The notes under the pieces are model-generated. The model did not search any database, was not told the origin of the DNA, and saw only the letters and a program-made list of their open reading frames with translations. A stretch of 20,686 nt of DNA from Prasinococcaceae sp. CCMP 1430 (taxonomy: Eukaryota > Prasinodermophyta > Palmophyllophyceae > Prasinococcales > Prasinococcaceae): NCBI GenBank assembly GCA_013416795.1, contig RQSC01000005.1, forward strand, positions 369,542 through 390,227, read 5' to 3'. The number at the start of each line of letters is the position of its first letter. Within the stretch, counting starts at the first letter, position 1. Positions 16,583-20,686 of this stretch are shown here, one piece after another. Both the position numbers and the translations under genes were made by a program.

Positions 16583-18323
16583 TTATCGCACCCAGCCGCC
16601 AACCGCTACCCCACGCGCGTCAGTGCGCTTGGGCGACAGGAGTGGGCCACGGCCGGCACGCCCGGCTGGCCGCAGCGCCGACGATGGCGACACAACAACG
16701 CTGGGGTTGAAAGCGACCCTCCCAGCATTGCCCTTGCGCACGGGCGGCGTGAGCTCAACTCCGGCTGCTGCGGCTGCGCGACGCGGCGTCTCCGACTCAG
16801 CGACGAAGTGCTCTCGCGCGTTCGCAGCAGCCTCCTCGGCGCGAGCGCGCCGCCGCTGTGCGGCAACCACAGAGCGCACCTGGCCCGCACCAGGGGAAGC
16901 CGCTGCGGCGCCCGCGGCCAGCACGAGCGCGCGGTCACTACCACTGCCCTCAGCGCTACTCTTTCCGTCCACGAGTAGCCCGTTTTGTCGCGTTGTGGCG
17001 GCCTCGCGGGCGCGCGCCTCGTCGAGGGCTGCGTGCGTGGCAGACAGCTGTACTTCGAGTTCCTCGCGCGCGGCGCATCCTCGCGCATGGTCGCGGCGCG
17101 CCGCCTGCAGCTCGCCGTGCAGGGATGCCACGCGCGCCTCCGCGTCGAGCATGCGCTGCGTGAGCTCTGAAGCCACTGCGGCGGTGCCGTCGAAGGCGAG
17201 TTGGCCTCCAGGACTGCCGCCGTCTCCGGGTGCGCGCAGCCTTGCGAGCATGCCCTCCAGCGCAATCACCCGCGCGCCTTGCTCGTCGCGGGTGCTCTCG
17301 GCCGCCTCAGCGCGCACGCGCAGGGCGTCCGTGCGTTGCCTCCACACGGCCGCGTCCTCTCCGTCGCTCCCGACGTCGTCCTCTCGGGCGCCGGCGCGTC
17401 CCTCGCCCGCCCTCCTGCGCGCATCGGCAGTAACGCGGGCCGTAGCGGCCTCGGCGGCGGCCGTCTCTGCCGCCCCGAGGGCCGCCGCGAGGCGCGCCTT
17501 CAGAGCGCCCGTCATCTCGCGCTCGCGCTCGGCCTCCACGCGGGCGCGCCCCGCCGCCTCGTGCGCGTTCGTCCGCGGCCGCCGCGCGTCGCTGCGCGCA
17601 CTCGGCGTCCAGTGCGACCAGGCGCACGCGTAGCGCCTCGCATTCGACCTCCGCTGCCGCCCCCTGCGCGGCCGCCTTCGCCTCCGTCGCCTCGAGCTCC
17701 GCCACGCGCGCCTCCAGCCGCGCGCGCGCGTCCTCCGCGTCGCGCGCGCGCGCCCTGGCCTCCGCTAGCCCAAGCGACGCCACCTCCCCCTCTCGCTCGC
17801 GCGCCGAGGTGCGCGACGCCGCCCCCTGCAACGCGGCGTCGCGCTCCTGCTCGAGGTCCCTGCACAGCGTGGTGAGCCTGTCGACATCGGCGACCAGCAC
17901 GGCGGCGTCGCGGTCACGCTTGGCGTCCTCCTGTTCGACCTGCGCCAGCACGTGTCCGAGCTTGGCCTTGAACTTAGCTTTGAGGCGCGCGCGCTCGGCG
18001 CGCCATGCGGGCTGGGGGTGTCGCGTCGGGCGCGGGCAGGCGCGGGCGCACGAAGTCAGGCACAGATGTTCCGCGACGGCCAAAGTAACGACGCCCGGGC
18101 TGCTCCCCCTTCCCCCTTGACCTCCTGACGGCCACGCGCGCGCAGCCCGCCGCGCACGCACCTTGAACTCATCAGGCAGGTCCGCTAGCCCCCCGCTACC
18201 GGCGCTGCCGCGCTCTCTCGCTCCGCTCGTTTGCGATGGCGCGCGCTTGAGGCCACCCACCGCCGCGTGCGCCTGCGTGTGTGCGCGCAGCGCCGCTGCC
18301 GACATCCTTGAGGGGGGCCCCAT
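16583..18323 (-). CDS. Coiled-coil protein of unknown function, with an apparent frame break
   Basis: Not recognised. Exon 1 (18323-18162) joins exon 2 (from 18011) in phase 0 across a 150-bp intron (donor GTGCGT, acceptor CCCCCAG), giving DEFK joined to PAWRAERARLKAKFK. The following 150 or so residues are a long Glu/Arg/Ala coiled coil. Near 17560-17565 the coiled coil continues in another frame: DERA is followed by EAAGRARVEAERERE one base out of register. That frame runs to the stop at 16583 through more coiled coil (QRMLDAEARVASLHGELQAARRD) and a Ser/Pro/basic tail (FNPSVVVSPSS, LLSPKR). The total is about 530 residues if the frames are joined. A 1-bp assembly error, a real mutation, or a small intron of 70 or 91 bp ending at CGAG could explain the shift. 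The ATG at 18323 is the first in frame downstream of the shared promoter; 18305 is the next. Golgin, centrosomal or kinetochore-type roles are possible but none is supported. Confidence 0.6.
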
Positions 18324-18695
18324 CGCCGCCGCGTCCGACCCGCCGCCATCGCAATCCCTGCCGACTCTTCCCTCACCCACATCATCTCCACTGCCGGGCA
18401 CGCCGCTGGCACCGTTGGCAGACCACCGCTTCGGGTCGGCACTGGAGCTAGCAGTGCCATCGCCAGCAGCCCCTTTGTCCTCCGCAACCGGCACGGCCGC
18501 GGCGAGCTCCGCCTTNGCGCTCGGCGCAGGCACGCGGCGCGAGGCGGCGCCCCCGCGCGGAGGCGGGTGGGGGGAATTAGTGGAGGGGGTTGTGGACGGC
18601 GGAGGGAGGTGGAGAGGGAGGTCCCGGCGGAGGGGCGGGCGGGCGGGCGGGCGAGCGGGCGGGCGGGCGCGCCCAGGGGGGTAGCCTCTGGAGCC
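18324..18695. promoter_or_regulatory. Divergent promoter region between the coiled-coil and ARL1 genes
   Basis: Contains one unresolved base (n at 18516) and a run of GGGC units at about 18636-18669, reminiscent of clustered GC boxes, ending about 25 bp before the ARL1 ATG. The minus-strand coding frame remains open through the proximal half (AELAAAVPVAEDKG and an acidic Gly-rich stretch). The coiled-coil protein could therefore extend further if an upstream start or exon exists, but no in-frame ATG occurs before the ARL1 start. Confidence 0.5.
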
Positions 18696-19572
18696 ATGGG
18701 CATCCTCATGTCGCGGCTGTTCGCGAGCCTCTTCGGCGAGAAGGAGGCGCGCATCCTCGTGCTCGGCCTGGACAACGCCGGCAAGACCACCATCCTGTAC
18801 AGGCTGCAGGTCGGCGAAGTCGTGTCGACCATCCCTAGTGAGTGACGCGCGCCGCCGCACGCGCTGCCTCTAGTGAGTGACGCGCGCTGCCGCGCGGCGC
18901 AGGCGCGTGCATGGGGAGTCTTACCTAGTGCGGCCCCGGGTGCGGGGCGCCAAGGCTCGTGGCGCACGGCGACGTGCTGCGCGCTCCCCGCGCGCCTTGC
19001 CTGCTCTGTGTGGCCTGCGCGGCATTGAAAGGCTGGATCCGCGGCGCCAAGGCCTACGGCATGCCGTGTCGCGGCGCCCGCCCCCCTGTGTGTACTGTGG
19101 TGGCCTGCGTGCGCGTATGACTGACTCCCGTTCTTGTACGCGCGAACGTCCGGGAACTTAACATCATGCAGCGATCGGCTTCAACGTGGAGACAGTCACG
19201 TACAACAACATCAAGTTCCAGGTGTGGGATCTCGGTGGGCAGACGAGCATCCGCCCGTACTGGCGCTGCTACTTCCCAAACACGCAGGCGATCATCTATG
19301 TGGTGGACTCGAGCGATGTGGAACGTATCTCCTTCTCTCGCCAAGAATTCCACGCAATCCTGGAGGAGGAGGAGCTCAAGGACGCCGCGATCTTGGTGTA
19401 CGCCAACAAGCAGGACCTGCCTGGCGCGCTCGATGCGGCGGCTGTGTCAGAGGGCCTGGGCCTGTCGTCCATCAAGAACAGGCAATGGTCTATCTTCCGC
19501 GCGAGTGCCATCAAGGGCGAGGGCCTTTTCGAGGGGTTGGAATGGCTGAGCAATGTTCTCAAGGCGCGGTGA
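18696..19572 (+). CDS. ARL1: Small GTPase ARL1 (ADP-ribosylation-factor-like 1)
   Basis: Two exons, 18696-18837 and 19172-19572, joined in phase 1 across a 334-bp intron (donor GTGAGT, acceptor ATGCAG), giving 180 residues; animal ARL1 is 181. The split Thr codon completes [16 protein letters not shown]. Gly2 is present for N-myristoylation. The P-loop GLDNAGKT is at 24-31, switch I Thr48, WDLGGQ at 66-71, NKQD at 126-129 and SAIK at 159-162. [17 protein letters not shown] and [15 protein letters not shown] favour ARL1 over ARF1. In the family, ARL1 on trans-Golgi membranes recruits GRIP-domain golgins and controls vesicle tethering. The ATG context (GAGCCATGG) is strong. The donor region is tandemly duplicated: an 18-bp copy including GTGAGT recurs 35 bp downstream. 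Confidence 0.96.
18835..18887 (+). repeat. Duplicated 5' splice site in the ARL1 gene
   Basis: The 18-mer CTAGTGAGTGACGCGCGC occurs at 18835-18852 and again at 18870-18887, offset 35 bp, with a few further matching bases. The first copy spans the exon end and the donor in use; the second lies inside the intron. Use of the second donor would add 35 nt, shift the frame, and meet a TGA at 18843-18845. Confidence 0.9.
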
Positions 19573-19974
19573 GAGGGAGGGCCGCGCATGCTCAGACGTC
19601 GCCGGTGGGAGAATGCCTGCCCAGGGCGCAATGCAGCGGTGGCTGCTGCGCGCAATAAGGGGGTGGGGGTGGTAGAGGGTTGTGATCGCGCGTCCCGCCC
19701 GCCTCCCGCGCTGTGCAGATGTTACCAGTGATGCAAAGAGCACGATTCTCGCAGTCATGGCATGCCGCCCCAGCCCGTCAGACGGGGCGCTCGTTCTGTC
19801 GAGCGCGCACCCGCTTGGCTCGAGTCGAGGTCGGCGTTGAGCATGTCAGATCGGCCATATTACAGGGATTGAGCGGACGCGGGCCATCGCAGCGGCTGTC
19901 TAACGCCGCGCGGTCGACCCTGCGTTCGCACTCGCGGCTCGCGCACGGTACAAGCAAGCGCCCCTCGCGCGTGC
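19573..19974. other. Convergent intergenic region, no gene recognised
   Basis: Lies between the ARL1 stop and the B9D1 stop. It must contain both 3' ends. Short open frames on both strands look random. No RNA gene or repeat was identified. Confidence 0.5.
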
Positions 19975-20601
19975 TCACCACGCGCGCGCGCCGCCGGCGC
20001 TCGCCCCGCCCGCGTCCTCAGTGTAGCCGAAGGTGGCCATGTCCTTGGTGAGCACGTTGAGCGTGACCTTCGCGGTGCCGGTGGACTTGACGCGAGTGAC
20101 TTCTCTGCCGTCGCCGCGCGCGGGGAACTTGATGTCGGTGAATTCGGCGGGCGTTCCGGCAAGCCAGCTCGTGAACTGCTGCAGGGCGCTCGCGCTGAGC
20201 GGCCTGTACAGGTGGATCGTGCGCTCGTAGCGGCCGGCCGCCGCGGGCAGGTGCACGCAGCCGTAGCCCTTGATGACGTCCCTACCAAGCGAGTCAACCT
20301 CGAACACCGACACCACCAGCTGCGGCCATCCGAACGCGTTCGTCGACTTGTAGGTCACGTCGAGGGGGAAGTTCCACACGAGCGCTCCGTCAGCGGCGCC
20401 GCCCTTGCGCGTGATCTGTGTAATGCCGTCCTCCATGCCGTCAACGACCGACCAGTCCTCGCCGTGCACCAGCAGGTACTTGCAGTAAGCATTGTTGGCC
20501 TCGGGGATGTCCGCGCTCTCCAGCTGTCCGCTCGCCATGACCAAGAAGTACGACGCGTCGCCGCCCGTTGGCGGCTGCGTGCCGCCCGCTGCCGGCGCCA
20601 T
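19975..20601 (-). CDS. B9D1: B9 domain-containing protein 1 (ciliary transition-zone MKS complex)
   Basis: Intronless, 208 residues from the ATG at 20601 (human B9D1 is about 204). In the family, B9D1 joins B9D2 and MKS1 in the Meckel-syndrome complex at the ciliary transition zone, gating membrane-protein entry into the cilium. The B9 (C2-like) domain fills most of the protein: FLVMASGQLESADIPEANN near the start, then CKYLLVHGEDW, GITQITRKG, ALVWNFPLDVTYKSTN, GWPQLVVSVFEVDSLGRDV, GYGCVHLPAAAGRYERTI, FTSWLAGTPAEFTD and GREVTRVKSTG, ending with VLTKDMATFGY. A GTG six codons upstream is not a credible start in a eukaryote; the ATG has G at -3 and +4. The C-terminal Gly/Ala tail is nonconserved. 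The sequence upstream (20602-20686) is GC-rich leader. Confidence 0.96.
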   Translation of the reverse strand: MAPAAGGTQPPTGGDASYFLVMASGQLESADIPEANNAYCKYLLVHGEDWSVVDGMEDGITQITRKGGAADGALVWNFPLDVTYKSTNAFGWPQLVVSVFEVDSLGRDVIKGYGCVHLPAAAGRYERTIHLYRPLSASALQQFTSWLAGTPAEFTDIKFPARGDGREVTRVKSTGTAKVTLNVLTKDMATFGYTEDAGGASAGGARAW

Positions 20602-20686
20602 CGCGCCACTCTGCGCCACGCACGCGCGCGCGCCGCCTCCTCTCCGCCCCCGCCCCAGATGCTGCGCGCGCGCGGGCGTTCGCGCG

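Noticed and set aside
1-20686. Whole contig being bacterial or containing an operon
   Set aside because: Ten placed introns and many eukaryote-only proteins show nuclear DNA; gene order is alternating divergent and convergent pairs without shared pathway.

Overview
The window is nuclear DNA from a very GC-rich, gene-dense unicellular eukaryote. It is most likely a flagellated microalga or other protist, though no lineage marker fixes the clade. The evidence is a run of eukaryote-only genes: TFIIH p44, CAF-1 p60, a LAMMER kinase, ARL1, ribosomal eL41 and the ciliary protein B9D1. Ten spliceosomal introns can be placed, all GT-AG and mostly 106-334 bp. B9D1 implies a cilium with a transition zone.

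Layout, left to right. 1-987: GC-rich leader with simple repeats. 988-1600 (+): two-exon Lys-rich protein with a C-terminal membrane segment. 1712-3025 (-): TFIIH subunit p44/Ssl1, divergent from 3150-4037 (+), a GST-only relative of elongation factor 1-gamma in three exons. 4153-6418 (-): large membrane-anchored protein resembling an uncharacterised plant/algal family, 5' end unresolved. 6831-9422 (-): LAMMER/CLK splicing kinase with RS/RE-rich N-terminus and polyQ tail. 9686-10913 (+): TIM-barrel sugar-phosphate isomerase-like protein in three exons. 11489-12261 (+): ribosomal protein eL41, split by a 695-bp intron. 12769-14058 (-): sugar-phosphate/nucleotide-sugar translocator. 14753-16531 (+): CAF-1 p60 histone chaperone. 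16583-18323 (-): coiled-coil protein with an apparent reading-frame break. 18696-19572 (+): ARL1 GTPase. 19975-20601 (-): B9D1.

The most striking observation is in the eL41 intron. It holds a well-preserved piece, about 365 bp, of an alphaproteobacterial hybrid histidine kinase of the CckA type (end of the ATPase domain plus the start of the receiver domain). Both host exons of eL41 flank it and splice to a perfect 25-residue protein. Bacterial DNA therefore seems to have been captured inside an intron of one of the cell's most constrained genes, unless the assembly is chimeric.

The genes are not an operon or one pathway; they are housekeeping genes packed as divergent and convergent pairs, with gaps as small as 51 bp between convergent stop codons. 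Two single unresolved bases (n at 3055 and 18516) both lie in divergent promoter regions.
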